A DNA stretch of 64,000 bases from Bdellovibrio sp. qaytius. GTDB lineage: Bacteria > Bdellovibrionota > Bdellovibrionia > Bdellovibrionales > Bdellovibrionaceae. The notes under the pieces were generated by a model. It did not search any database. It was not told the DNA's origin and saw only the letters and a program-made list of their open reading frames with translations. The translations under genes were made by a program, and so were the position numbers. The stretch lies in NCBI GenBank assembly GCA_004011035.1, contig CP025734.1, forward strand, positions 1,076,001 through 1,140,000, written 5' to 3'. The first letter of the stretch is position 1; each line of letters opens with the position of its first letter. Shown in pieces: positions 25,421 through 33,678 of the stretch.

Positions 25421-25450
25421 GGATCATGATTAAAACATGATCCGTTTTTT
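25421..25450 (+). terminator. Rho-independent terminator overlapping the next gene's start
   Basis: GGATCATG (25421-25428) pairs with CATGATCC (25436-25443), loop of 7, followed by GTTTTTTATTT. It ends the acidic-protein gene. The ATG of the next gene (25437) is inside the 3' arm. Confidence 0.88.
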
Positions 25451-26153
25451 ATTTCTGCTATTGCTATTCATTGCCCAACTTTCAAATGCAGCTACCGTGC
25501 AAAGTTTTGGTGATGAGCATTTTTATCCGATGGTTGAGCGGGCGCGCGGGCAGAAGTCGAAAAATCTTTTAATTGCAGGTGCTGTGCTTACAGCTGCAAG
25601 TTATAACAAACAGTATGAAATTCCCTTAGCTACAGAAAGCCAGCATAAGACGGGTGAAGATTTAGGTGCGGGCGTGTTCTCAGGTATCATCATCGTTTCA
25701 CAATTTATACTTGATGATGATACTTATAATTCTATTTCGCACTTGCGCGGACTTGCCTACGATCTTGGTTTTGTTTTTGGAATGAAAGCTTTCTTGAACG
25801 GGCGTTGGCCCGGAGCAAACTATAATTACCAACCATTTCCGTCAGCGCATACTTCAATTGCGTTTATGACTGCGACAAGTTTAACGTATGCCTATGGTTG
25901 GAAGGCTGCGATCATTGCATATCCTGCGGCCGCGTTCGTAGGTTATTCGCGTTTGGGATATGATTGTTCGCGTTTATCAGATGTGATTGCAGGCGCTACA
26001 ATTGGCGCATGGATTGGCAGAGCCAGCTACTATGAAAGTGCAGAAGCCGCGAAAGATATTCGTCTGCAGAAGAATCCAAAGCTTTCTTCGTTCGAAGTTT
26101 TTCCGCTTTTCACATCAAATCAAATTGGAACAGTAGTCTACTCCACTTTCTAG
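25437..26153 (+). CDS. Exported PAP2-superfamily protein with altered active site
   Basis: A 238-residue protein beginning with a signal peptide (MIRFLFLLLLFIAQLSNA). The PAP2 fold is shown by FPSAHTSIAFMTATS (motif 2) and YSRLGYDCSRLSDVIAGA (motif 3). Motif 3 normally reads Ser-Arg-x5-His-x3-Asp; here the nucleophile His position is Ser, and motif 1 (KAFLNGRWPG) is also off consensus. So either the enzyme has changed chemistry or it is a non-catalytic lipid-binding relative. The start codon lies within the upstream gene's terminator and has no ribosome site, so expression may need its own arrangement. No other Met in the signal peptide can serve. Confidence 0.72.
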   Translation: MIRFLFLLLLFIAQLSNAATVQSFGDEHFYPMVERARGQKSKNLLIAGAVLTAASYNKQYEIPLATESQHKTGEDLGAGVFSGIIIVSQFILDDDTYNSISHLRGLAYDLGFVFGMKAFLNGRWPGANYNYQPFPSAHTSIAFMTATSLTYAYGWKAAIIAYPAAAFVGYSRLGYDCSRLSDVIAGATIGAWIGRASYYESAEAAKDIRLQKNPKLSSFEVFPLFTSNQIGTVVYSTF

Positions 26154-26268
26154 TAGCTTATAAAGATTTTTTTTCGGATCGTTTTATTCTGAAACGTCCA
26201 TCATAAATCACCAAAATCCTCTTCACCTTTTTCACATTCAAACCGATAAATTAGGTGTGGGGGAGTGC

Positions 26269-29200
26269 ATGAAAAGACTTTTTAGTAAGGTCATTCTATT
26301 CTTTTTTGCGAGTCTGATGATTCTTCTTTTTCAGAACGCAACTTTGCTCACTTCCGATAGCACTGCTGACAATGACAAGATGATTTTTGGTGTCGGTGTC
26401 CATCTTAAATATTATTTACCTCAGGCCTCGACAGGGTTAACTGACTCGGCTGAAAAAGCTAAAGAAGATTTATACTTCAAACGTATCAAAGGTGCTGGAT
26501 TTAATTCTTTCCGCACCGATTACACATGGGCAGGCACGGAGCCTGTACTTGGGCAATATCGCACCATGATGGATGGGACTGAACAGTTTGTTCAGCGCGC
26601 ACCACAACAGAATCTTTCTCCTTTAGTGATTCTTGGAAATGGCAATGCAAAATATGGTGGCGGTTATCCAGTCACGCCAGAACAAATCGAAGGCTTTACA
26701 AATTATGCCAAGTACGTGGCGTCTCATCTGCGCGACACTGTTTCTTATTATGAAATTTGGAATGAGTGGTTGATGGGAACGGGGTTGCCTTTGGATCAGC
26801 GAGACGTAAGCTACGTCAAAGATCCAAAATATTACGCCAATGTTATCAAAGCGACTGTTAAGGCTGTGAAGGCCGTTAATCCTAAGGCGATCACGATGGC
26901 GGGTTCGCAAGGACTTGGTGATTTTGATTACGAGTGGTATAAAGGCCTTGCTGAACAAGGGGCTTTTGACGATATCGATGGAGTTTCTTTTCATCCCTAT
27001 AATTTTGGCGGCCGTAAAATCCTTGATCCAAATATCAATACCATTAAGCAGCTGGATAAAATGCATGCGATGCTTTTATCAGTTAGCAAAAGAAAATCTT
27101 TGGACTTCTACTTCACCGAAATTGGTTGGCCCGACTATGTTCAGTCGGTGAAAAATTGGGATGACACTTATTTTGATGATCCGTATGAATTGACCGAACA
27201 AGATACTGCAAATCGCATGGCTCGTTTTCTTTTGCTGGCAAAAACGAGATCCTATATCAAAGGTATATGGATATTTAGTCTGAGCAACGTATGTATGGCT
27301 TCGTATGATAAAGAGTGTCACTTTGGTTTGATTGATCATAATCCGGGTAAATGGAAAGTGACAGAGTATTGGAAAAAAGCCTACGTCAATGTGATGAATA
27401 TTTCAGATCTTATGACAGACTATCGCGTGATTGACTCGGCAGTTTCGGATGACGGGAGTGCTGCCATTGTTTTTCAAGGACCCAAAGGTTACGCACTAAC
27501 GATGTGGCGTATGGAAGACGGTCGTCTAGAAAACTCAAGTGATTGGAAGAAAGTGCCAGAGGGTTTCACGCAAAAAGGCGCTCTTGCTGTTTTAAATGTC
27601 GATGAAAAAGGTGCGCGCTATATTCCTTCGGATGCATTAAGTTCAATGCCTTTGGTGATTCGTTCTAAGGGGATTTTAACAATCCCTGAATCTTTTAAAA
27701 AGAAAAACTATAAAATCGTCATCGAAAAAAATCAACCTTACACATTACCAGAACAGAATTATGCCGTACTTAATCTTTCGAGCACCGGAGATCTGTCTTT
27801 GGCGATTGACGGTGAAACTAAGTGGAATTCAAGAACAACGTGCAGCTACTGTGCTGCAGGAATTAAAGATAATGGAAATATTTTTATCTACGATAAAAAA
27901 ACTGGAAAAGAATATTTTTCAACGGGTGCTCATAATCGACCTTCTGCGAAACTTATGGCTTCTCGCGAAGAACCTTATTTAAGAATTGTTGATTCGGGTG
28001 GTATTGCCTGGGCCAGCTCTTTTAAGTTTGAGAATTTTTCATTAAAAAAAGGTCAATCTGTTCGTGTTGGAGCCAGTGGTGCTGCACCTGATTTAGTTCT
28101 TACGATGCGCACTGATGGAAAATTGGCTCTCACTTTAAACAATGGAAAACTGGTGTGGTCTTCTGAAGTCGAATGCGCTGATTGTTGGATGTTGATGCAA
28201 GGCGGGCAGCGCGGAGATGGTAATTTAGTTCTGCGCAGCGGAGACGAACCTAAATGGTCTACGGATAGTTGGGGACACAAAGGAGCCGTTCTTGAGTTTT
28301 CCAAAACTTCACCGCACATGAAAATTGTCGATGCTACCGGGATTGTCTGGTCTATTTCAGACGAGTTTGTGGATCTTAAACTGACCAGTCAGCAAAGTGT
28401 TAATATCGGAATAAGTGCGAGAAGTCCTGATGTTTCATTGAAGCTTGAAGGTGATGGGAATCTTATTGTCACACGCTATGGCAAAACTCTTTGGAGCAGC
28501 GAAACTTCAGGGGCTTGCACAGACTGCAGAGCTGTCATGCAAGGTGATGGAAATTTTGCTTTATATAATAATCAAACAGGTAAACCTTACTTTGATACAA
28601 GAACCTGGGGTTTACGCAACCGAGGAGCAAAGTTAAAAATTTCTTATCGACAACCGTATCTGCAGATTAAGGACGAAAAAGGAGTGCTGTGGGGAAGTAC
28701 GATGAGCTTTGATGATTTCAGATTGAACCCTAGTCAGATTTTACAAATCGGACCTAATGCTAAGGCGCCGCTGATGACACTAAAGAATGAACTCAGTGGC
28801 GAGTTGGTTCTTTATAATGGCAGCGCTGGCGAAATTTTATGGAGATCAAATACTGAATGCGAAAGCACACACTTCTGTTATGTGACCATGCACGGAAATG
28901 GCGGCGATGGAAATTTGGTGAGCAATGCGCAACCAAAAAATAAAGGCACACCGTATGCGGCCTTCAGTACCGGAACATATGACGAAAACAAAAGATACAA
29001 GCGCGGTACGTTAGTAAAATTTTCTACTCGCGAGCCCGCAATGAGTATTGTAGATGATACGGGAATCATTTGGGCGAGTTCGAAAAAATTTGCCGACTTT
29101 ACACTGTGGCCGGGGCAAAGAATCAAAGTTGGCTCTGGCAATGCGCCTGATGTGAGTTTGTATTTAGAAAAAAATGGAAATGTGGTTTTGTACAAAAACC

Positions 29201-29424
29201 GTAGAGGCGCTGTTCTTTGGGAATCAGGAACTACAGGTCGCTGTGAGAATTGTCGACTGTCTTTGCAAGGCGATGGAAATTTAGTGTTATATGATGGTGC
29301 AAAAGCCGTCTTCGACAGTAAAACTTGGGGGCACCCTGGGGCTTATCTTGAAATATCCGCCTCATTTCCTTACTTACGCATTGTTAGTCGGGAAGATAAG
29401 GTTGTTTGGACGAGTTCTAAGTAG
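26269..29424 (+). CDS. Exported glycoside hydrolase with five C-terminal B-lectin modules
   Basis: A 1051-residue exported protein: signal peptide or anchor (about 1-25), then a TIM-barrel hydrolase (about 30-380) with YYEIWNEWLMG (acid/base Glu166) and YFTEIGWPDY (nucleophile Glu284), the pair and spacing of clan GH-A enzymes (GH5/GH39-like). After a beta-rich middle domain (about 385-475) come five tandem bulb-type (D-mannose-binding) lectin modules of about 110-128 residues, each with GDGNLVLY-type strands, an IVD..GI.W.SS segment and a Cys pair; first cysteines are near 525, 636, 750, 864 and 992. The fourth pair is CESTHFC instead of CxxC. I used the ATG at 26269 rather than GTG 26257 because GGGGGAG precedes it. 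It stands alone. It probably binds and cuts a polysaccharide outside the cell; the substrate is unknown. Confidence 0.85.
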   Translation: MKRLFSKVILFFFASLMILLFQNATLLTSDSTADNDKMIFGVGVHLKYYLPQASTGLTDSAEKAKEDLYFKRIKGAGFNSFRTDYTWAGTEPVLGQYRTMMDGTEQFVQRAPQQNLSPLVILGNGNAKYGGGYPVTPEQIEGFTNYAKYVASHLRDTVSYYEIWNEWLMGTGLPLDQRDVSYVKDPKYYANVIKATVKAVKAVNPKAITMAGSQGLGDFDYEWYKGLAEQGAFDDIDGVSFHPYNFGGRKILDPNINTIKQLDKMHAMLLSVSKRKSLDFYFTEIGWPDYVQSVKNWDDTYFDDPYELTEQDTANRMARFLLLAKTRSYIKGIWIFSLSNVCMASYDKECHFGLIDHNPGKWKVTEYWKKAYVNVMNISDLMTDYRVIDSAVSDDGSAAIVFQGPKGYALTMWRMEDGRLENSSDWKKVPEGFTQKGALAVLNVDEKGARYIPSDALSSMPLVIRSKGILTIPESFKKKNYKIVIEKNQPYTLPEQNYAVLNLSSTGDLSLAIDGETKWNSRTTCSYCAAGIKDNGNIFIYDKKTGKEYFSTGAHNRPSAKLMASREEPYLRIVDSGGIAWASSFKFENFSLKKGQSVRVGASGAAPDLVLTMRTDGKLALTLNNGKLVWSSEVECADCWMLMQGGQRGDGNLVLRSGDEPKWSTDSWGHKGAVLEFSKTSPHMKIVDATGIVWSISDEFVDLKLTSQQSVNIGISARSPDVSLKLEGDGNLIVTRYGKTLWSSETSGACTDCRAVMQGDGNFALYNNQTGKPYFDTRTWGLRNRGAKLKISYRQPYLQIKDEKGVLWGSTMSFDDFRLNPSQILQIGPNAKAPLMTLKNELSGELVLYNGSAGEILWRSNTECESTHFCYVTMHGNGGDGNLVSNAQPKNKGTPYAAFSTGTYDENKRYKRGTLVKFSTREPAMSIVDDTGIIWASSKKFADFTLWPGQRIKVGSGNAPDVSLYLEKNGNVVLYKNRRGAVLWESGTTGRCENCRLSLQGDGNLVLYDGAKAVFDSKTWGHPGAYLEISASFPYLRIVSREDKVVWTSSK

Positions 29425-29552
29425 TTTTAGTCACTATCTAAAGACCAGAAAATTTTGTTTTGAGGCGCTCTGCCTAGCGTAAAATCGTTATAAGCGGTTT
29501 TCTTCAATTATTATTAAATCGACCCCTAAAGGTTTTCCATGTCATTCCGATA

Positions 29553-29597
29553 CATTCATTGTGAGTCGTTTGAATCATACAGAAACAAACGATGAAT
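29553..29597. repeat. Imperfect inverted repeat before the Fis-like gene
   Basis: TCGTTTG (29566-29572) pairs with CAAACGA (29586-29592); outside a 7-base asymmetric bulge, ATTCA pairs with TGAAT. It lies 60-100 bases before the Fis-like regulator gene and could be an operator or leader hairpin. A tiny frame of 18 codons starts at 29539 across it, with no support as a gene. Confidence 0.35.
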
Positions 29598-29657
29598 GTT
29601 TTTAGCTTAACGTTTTTTTAATGGCGTAATGCCAAGACGATTAAAGAGGGAGGCCTA

Positions 29658-30095
29658 ATGGCTCGATCATTCGTATACATTGTATCAGAGAATCCTGAAG
29701 TCGTTGAGAAGGTAAAAAAATCTTGCGAAGGTCAAGATGTTAACTTTTTCAATTACTCGGGGCCGCAATGGAGAGAGGGAATGGACAATCCATTCTTCAG
29801 AACACAGTTAACAAACGGTGTACCTGCTCTTACTGCTGGTTTAACCCCAGTTTCTAATGATGGTGGCGGAAACGTAGTTTCTTTTCCAACATCGAACTCT
29901 GGTCAAACAGACAAAGTTCAGAAAATGGAAGACATGGAAGCTCGTGCTATCGAAGCTGCTATTTACCAATACAAAGGTAATTTAACAGAAGCGGCAAAAG
30001 CATTAGGTATCGGCCGTGCCACTCTATATCGTAAAGTAAAACAATATCACATCGACCCCTCCCAAGCTCGACGTCGTAAACTTGTTGCTGCTTAA
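29658..30095 (+). CDS. Stand-alone Fis-type helix-turn-helix regulator
   Basis: A 145-residue protein. The C-terminal 50 residues are a Fis/NtrC-type DNA-binding domain (AIEAAIYQYKGNLTEAAKAL, then GIGRATLYRKVKQYHID). The first 35 residues (FVYIVSENPEVVEKVKKSCE) look like the first strand and helix of a response-regulator receiver, followed by a low-complexity linker; no AAA+ domain or phospho-Asp site is present. It looks like an NtrC-like regulator reduced to its two ends, or a Fis-like nucleoid protein. GGGAGG precedes the start and a strong terminator follows, so it is a single-gene unit. Confidence 0.85.
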   Translation: MARSFVYIVSENPEVVEKVKKSCEGQDVNFFNYSGPQWREGMDNPFFRTQLTNGVPALTAGLTPVSNDGGGNVVSFPTSNSGQTDKVQKMEDMEARAIEAAIYQYKGNLTEAAKALGIGRATLYRKVKQYHIDPSQARRRKLVAA

Positions 30096-30147
30096 TCGGC
30101 AGTTACAACTCGCGACCGATATTTGATTTAATCAAAATGAAGCGAAT

Positions 30148-30180
30148 GGCTAGACCTTAGGTCTGGCCATATCGTTTTTT
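30148..30180 (+). terminator. Rho-independent terminator after the Fis-like gene
   Basis: GGCTAGACC (30148-30156) pairs with GGTCTGGCC (30160-30168), one G-T pair, loop TTA, followed by ATATCGTTTTTT. Confidence 0.75.
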
Positions 30181-30222
30181 GTGCGTTTGTATGAGAGAAT
30201 TATTTAAGCACTCGAGGAAAAT

Positions 30223-30732
30223 ATGACTAAGCCAAACAAAATTTTTGCGTCTCTTGTTGGAGTAATTGCTATCGCATTTACGACTCATTACTTTTTTGTA
30301 ACTCACATTGAAGAAAATGATCGTGAAGTAGCTAGTTTTGGTGAAAGAAACTCTGTCGAGCAGATTAAATGGGAGCATAATTTAGCTCGTGATTTAGCTG
30401 CAGGAAAAGTTAAAACGCAATTGCCTTCGCAAGTTTCTTGGCAAGACGTTTTTGTTTATGAGTTTTTACGTGGGCAATATAATATTTCATTAAAACAAGG
30501 TCAGATTGAAAAGATCACTTTGCAAGATCAGCATGAAGGTTTTGCGATTGATATTAATCAATTTATGAAAGACTACGGTTCTAAGATGAAAACTTACTCT
30601 AAGTTTGAAGTTAAAAATGTCGATGCAAAGCAAGACATCGTTGAGTTGCTAGATGCCTCTGGGCATGATGCTGGCGCGTTTTTATTTAATCGTAACGACC
30701 AAGGTCGTGTGACTGAGATCGTTGTTCAATAG
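30223..30732 (+). CDS. Membrane-anchored protein of unknown function
   Basis: A 169-residue protein with an N-terminal hydrophobic segment (about 9-28, no clear cleavage site) and a periplasmic domain of about 140 residues, rich in charged residues, with no motif I recognise. GAGG lies 6 bases before the ATG. It precedes an RDD-family protein and a rhomboid protease on the same strand with a 45-base gap, so it may be first gene of their operon and could be a rhomboid partner or substrate, but nothing in the sequence proves that. Confidence 0.68.
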   Translation: MTKPNKIFASLVGVIAIAFTTHYFFVTHIEENDREVASFGERNSVEQIKWEHNLARDLAAGKVKTQLPSQVSWQDVFVYEFLRGQYNISLKQGQIEKITLQDQHEGFAIDINQFMKDYGSKMKTYSKFEVKNVDAKQDIVELLDASGHDAGAFLFNRNDQGRVTEIVVQ

Positions 30733-30777
30733 TCAAATTTAGACTCGTTTTTGTCTCTGAAATGCCGATTAGAAATC

Positions 30778-32019
30778 ATGGTATTTCCAGATTTAAATTC
30801 ATTTGAGTTGTCTTCGCAAAAACATAAACCTCTTGTGCCGATTCGCATTCTTTCGTTTGTGATCGATTATTTTATTTTTGCACCGGTGATTAGCTTTTTA
30901 GTTTTAGTGTTTTTTCACAGTGGTGTTGATATCTACCAATCGTTTCCTAAATCGGCTGAAGCCCAATCTGTGTTTGGGTATTTGGTTTTAGGATATATCA
31001 TTTTATCTACGTTTTTTCAGGCGCTGTTTATATCTTTTATGGGAGCTACTCCTGGGCAGTATTTTTTAAAACTGCGCGTTGAGTTTAAAAACAAGCAGTA
31101 CCCTTTGTTTTTGCAAGCTTGGGTTCGTCAATTAGGTTTTGTGATTAGTTTTGTGTTTTTGGGACTTCCATTTTTAAAGGCCTTGGCTGATGAAAACGGG
31201 CAGTGCTTTTATGAAAAAATGACAGAATCACAATTAGTTTCTAGTTGGCCGATAGATCAGGATTCTTATTTTTATAAAGCGATTGATCTTGATCGCAAGT
31301 TTTGGTCGGCATCTATTGCAACGATCAGCACATTCTTAATTGCTTTAGGTTTAGTGATGTTTTGGAAGAATTATCAATTCGTTTTAACTTCACCTGATTC
31401 TTATGCGAAAATGAAAAATAAGAAAAAATCTTGCACTGAGTTTGTTCATTTAGAATCTACAGATCGTCTTCGTTATGCGATCGCGATGAATTTAGTGGGC
31501 ACAGTCACTGATGCTTGCCTTGATCAAGAAGCTGATTTTGTTTTATGGCGCAATTTTACCGATGACCGCGCTTTGGCTTATTTTGCTAAATTTGTGTCTA
31601 GTAATAATGATCGTCTAGAAGGTAAATACTTAAAGCAAGCCTGCGCTGAAGATGAAGAATCAGAAGGCTGTTACTGGGCTTCTGTTTTTGTAGAGAATAA
31701 ATTTGCTTCAATTCGCAATAATTCAGAGATGTCTAGAACGCTTTTAGGTAAAGTTTTACTTTATGAATTTGCGACTAAAGGTAACACGAAAAAACGCACT
31801 CAGGCTTTTAATGATTTAAAAGAATACGTTGAATTTAAAAGTGTTAAAAAATATCTTCTTTTAGAAAATTTAAATGACGCCACTAAAGAGCAAGACGTTT
31901 TAGCTTCGAAAACTTCACTTGAAGATCCGAAATCAAGAAAGCCTGCTAGTTTTGAACCTGTTAAAAAAGAATCTCTTTTAGACAGTGATGAAATTAAAAC
32001 TTTGATTGAGGATTTATGA
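30778..32019 (+). CDS. RDD family membrane protein with C-terminal soluble domain
   Basis: About 413 residues. The N-terminal 200 form an RDD domain: PIRILSFVIDYFIF (Arg and Asp), a second helix, MGATPGQYFLKLRVEFKN (the Gly-x-Thr-x-Gly motif) and WVRQLGFVISFVFLG. A further helix lies near 190-210, then about 200 residues of helical soluble sequence with an ECYW-type cysteine pattern. RDD proteins are often transporters or partners of other membrane proteins. The frame opens at a TTG (30751), but the ATG at 30778 starts just before the domain and I prefer it, though its ribosome site is weak. It overlaps the rhomboid gene by four bases. Confidence 0.8.
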   Translation: MVFPDLNSFELSSQKHKPLVPIRILSFVIDYFIFAPVISFLVLVFFHSGVDIYQSFPKSAEAQSVFGYLVLGYIILSTFFQALFISFMGATPGQYFLKLRVEFKNKQYPLFLQAWVRQLGFVISFVFLGLPFLKALADENGQCFYEKMTESQLVSSWPIDQDSYFYKAIDLDRKFWSASIATISTFLIALGLVMFWKNYQFVLTSPDSYAKMKNKKKSCTEFVHLESTDRLRYAIAMNLVGTVTDACLDQEADFVLWRNFTDDRALAYFAKFVSSNNDRLEGKYLKQACAEDEESEGCYWASVFVENKFASIRNNSEMSRTLLGKVLLYEFATKGNTKKRTQAFNDLKEYVEFKSVKKYLLLENLNDATKEQDVLASKTSLEDPKSRKPASFEPVKKESLLDSDEIKTLIEDL

Positions 32020-32969
32020 TTTTTCCGGGTGATATTTACCATCACAAATTTCAACCAAACCTAACTCCGGTTTGGATATTGGTTGCGATCAATGTGTTTG
32101 TGTATTTATTTACGCTTGTGGGGTTTCCTGATCCGGCTCGTAATTATCGCCCTGAAATTTATCAAGAAAAGATCACAAAACTTTCTGAGATGTATCGTCA
32201 AACATTAGACCCTATCGAATTAGAAAATTTTGAACCAGATAATGTTCAGGCTATGATTCGGGATTCTCGCTTTTGGGTGCGCGCACAGAATTTTCCGTTT
32301 AAAGGTGATCAGGTTAAAATTGAAGACACGAAATTATTTTTATCTGAATTACGTTCTGAGTATTTAAAATCTCCGCAGTATACGTTTGGTTTATCTCCGT
32401 CGCCGACATCTTTGTGGGCTTGGTTTACTTACCAATTTTTACATACAGGATTTTTTCATTTAGCGATGAATTTGTTTTTCTTGTTTTTAGTGCTTAATGT
32501 TTTGCAAAAACATGTGCCACAGCCTTGGGTTTATTCAGTCTACGTGATCAGCGGCATCGGCGGTGGCGTTGCGTATTTATATATGAATCAATACAACGAA
32601 ATCGCAGTTCTTGGGGCGAGTGGTGCTATCTGTGGCCTTATGGCCTTTTTATCTGTTGTTTGTAATATTAAGAATATTGAATGGAGTTATTTTTTATCTC
32701 CGTTAAAGGGTTATCACGGTATTATTTATTTACCGGCTTATTTATTGTTTCCGGTTTATTTGCTTTCTGATTTTACGACAGTTCTTTATTCTAACTCAGG
32801 AGTGCAATCATCGGTTGCGCATTCAGCGCACATTGGTGGAACACTTGTTGGTTTTGCGATGGGCTTAATTTTTATCGGTGAACAAAAATCGAAGCTGTAT
32901 TTCTTAAAAAAATGGGGACATGCTCTGCCCCCATCTGATTTCTCTGAATTTCGCGATAAGATTGATTAA
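32016..32969 (+). CDS. Rhomboid family intramembrane serine protease
   Basis: A 317-residue polytopic protein. Rhomboid features are the first-helix region WFTYQFLHTGFFHLAMNLFF (His and Asn of the oxyanion site), the Ser of LGASGAICGLMAF (Ser202) and the His of AHSAHIGGTLVGF (His272). These enzymes cut membrane helices of other proteins. A large extracytoplasmic or cytoplasmic insertion (about 35-125) precedes the first core helices, longer than in GlpG. The start shares ATGA with the RDD gene stop, and GAGG lies upstream, so the two are coupled. Its stop overlaps the convergent lipoprotein gene by four bases. Confidence 0.9.
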   Translation: MIFPGDIYHHKFQPNLTPVWILVAINVFVYLFTLVGFPDPARNYRPEIYQEKITKLSEMYRQTLDPIELENFEPDNVQAMIRDSRFWVRAQNFPFKGDQVKIEDTKLFLSELRSEYLKSPQYTFGLSPSPTSLWAWFTYQFLHTGFFHLAMNLFFLFLVLNVLQKHVPQPWVYSVYVISGIGGGVAYLYMNQYNEIAVLGASGAICGLMAFLSVVCNIKNIEWSYFLSPLKGYHGIIYLPAYLLFPVYLLSDFTTVLYSNSGVQSSVAHSAHIGGTLVGFAMGLIFIGEQKSKLYFLKKWGHALPPSDFSEFRDKID

Positions 32970-33613
32970 TTTCGTTTTTGCATTCTCAGCGAAGAATTAC
33001 TTTGCACTGGTCGACTGGAAGGACTTGTTCCATCATGGTTTGCATCGGACAAACCGTAACTTAAATCACCAGGCGTGAAGCCTTGATCTTTTAAAGTCGA
33101 GTTAAGCGTATATTGAATCATGTCGTATTCTACTGTGCCTGCAGTTGGTAATGTTATACTGCCACAAGTAAGACCATCGACAGTAATAGAGACTCCTCCT
33201 GACCAGCCTGTTATACCACATAGTGCCGAACTATTCATTGCTGCAGCGACTTGTGAATCTTTCGGCGTTATATATACGTGTATGTAAGTCCAATTGATGT
33301 CACCAACTTGCCGAGCATCTTCTGTTTGCCAGTTCGAAACAACATAGCTTTGCACAATATCCATCGTGTAGGCCAGATGGCTGCACCCACTATCATAGTA
33401 ATAATTAGCTGTGATAGTTGAATATGAAGCCCCAGCGTTAGTAAATACTTGTTGAACACCAGCGCCATTTTCACAACTTGTAGACCAAGAACCATCAATT
33501 GTTGAGATAGGGCTTACGCTACTTAATTGGTCTTCTTCCTTTTTTTTTGCACAGCTAGCTATGAATATAAGAGAAACGGCGCAAATAAAATAATATTTAT
33601 ACGACATAGTCAT
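32966..33613 (-). CDS. Lipoprotein of unknown function
   Basis: A 215-residue lipoprotein with signal peptide and lipobox IASC (Cys21 in the long reading). The mature part begins with a Lys/Glu-rich linker, then a domain with WSTSCENGAG, YYYDSGCSHLAY and ALCGITGWSGG, whose cysteines may form disulfides. I do not recognise the family, though similar small lipocalin-like domains occur in Bdellovibrio relatives. The ATG at 33613 lies within a 12-pair imperfect hairpin; a second ATG two codons later is possible. It follows putA on the same strand. Confidence 0.7.
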   Translation of the reverse strand: MTMSYKYYFICAVSLIFIASCAKKKEEDQLSSVSPISTIDGSWSTSCENGAGVQQVFTNAGASYSTITANYYYDSGCSHLAYTMDIVQSYVVSNWQTEDARQVGDINWTYIHVYITPKDSQVAAAMNSSALCGITGWSGGVSITVDGLTCGSITLPTAGTVEYDMIQYTLNSTLKDQGFTPGDLSYGLSDANHDGTSPSSRPVQSNSSLRMQKRN

Positions 33614-33637
33614 TGATCGGTGAACCCGACCAATGAC
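33609..33637 (-). promoter_or_regulatory. Hairpin covering the lipoprotein start codon
   Basis: GTCATTG/CAATGAC plus TCGG/CCGA around one mismatch make an 11-12 pair stem at the start of the lipoprotein gene. The predicted start codon (33611-33613) lies in one arm. It may restrict translation or weakly terminate transcripts arriving from putA. Confidence 0.4.
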
Positions 33638-33678
33638 TTAAATATTTTCTAATTGAATCTCACTTTGATATGAATTTG

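Noticed and set aside
25437-26153. PAP2-like gene as a pseudogene
   Set aside because: The frame is intact, with a good signal peptide and a conserved motif 2, so a changed active site is more likely than decay.
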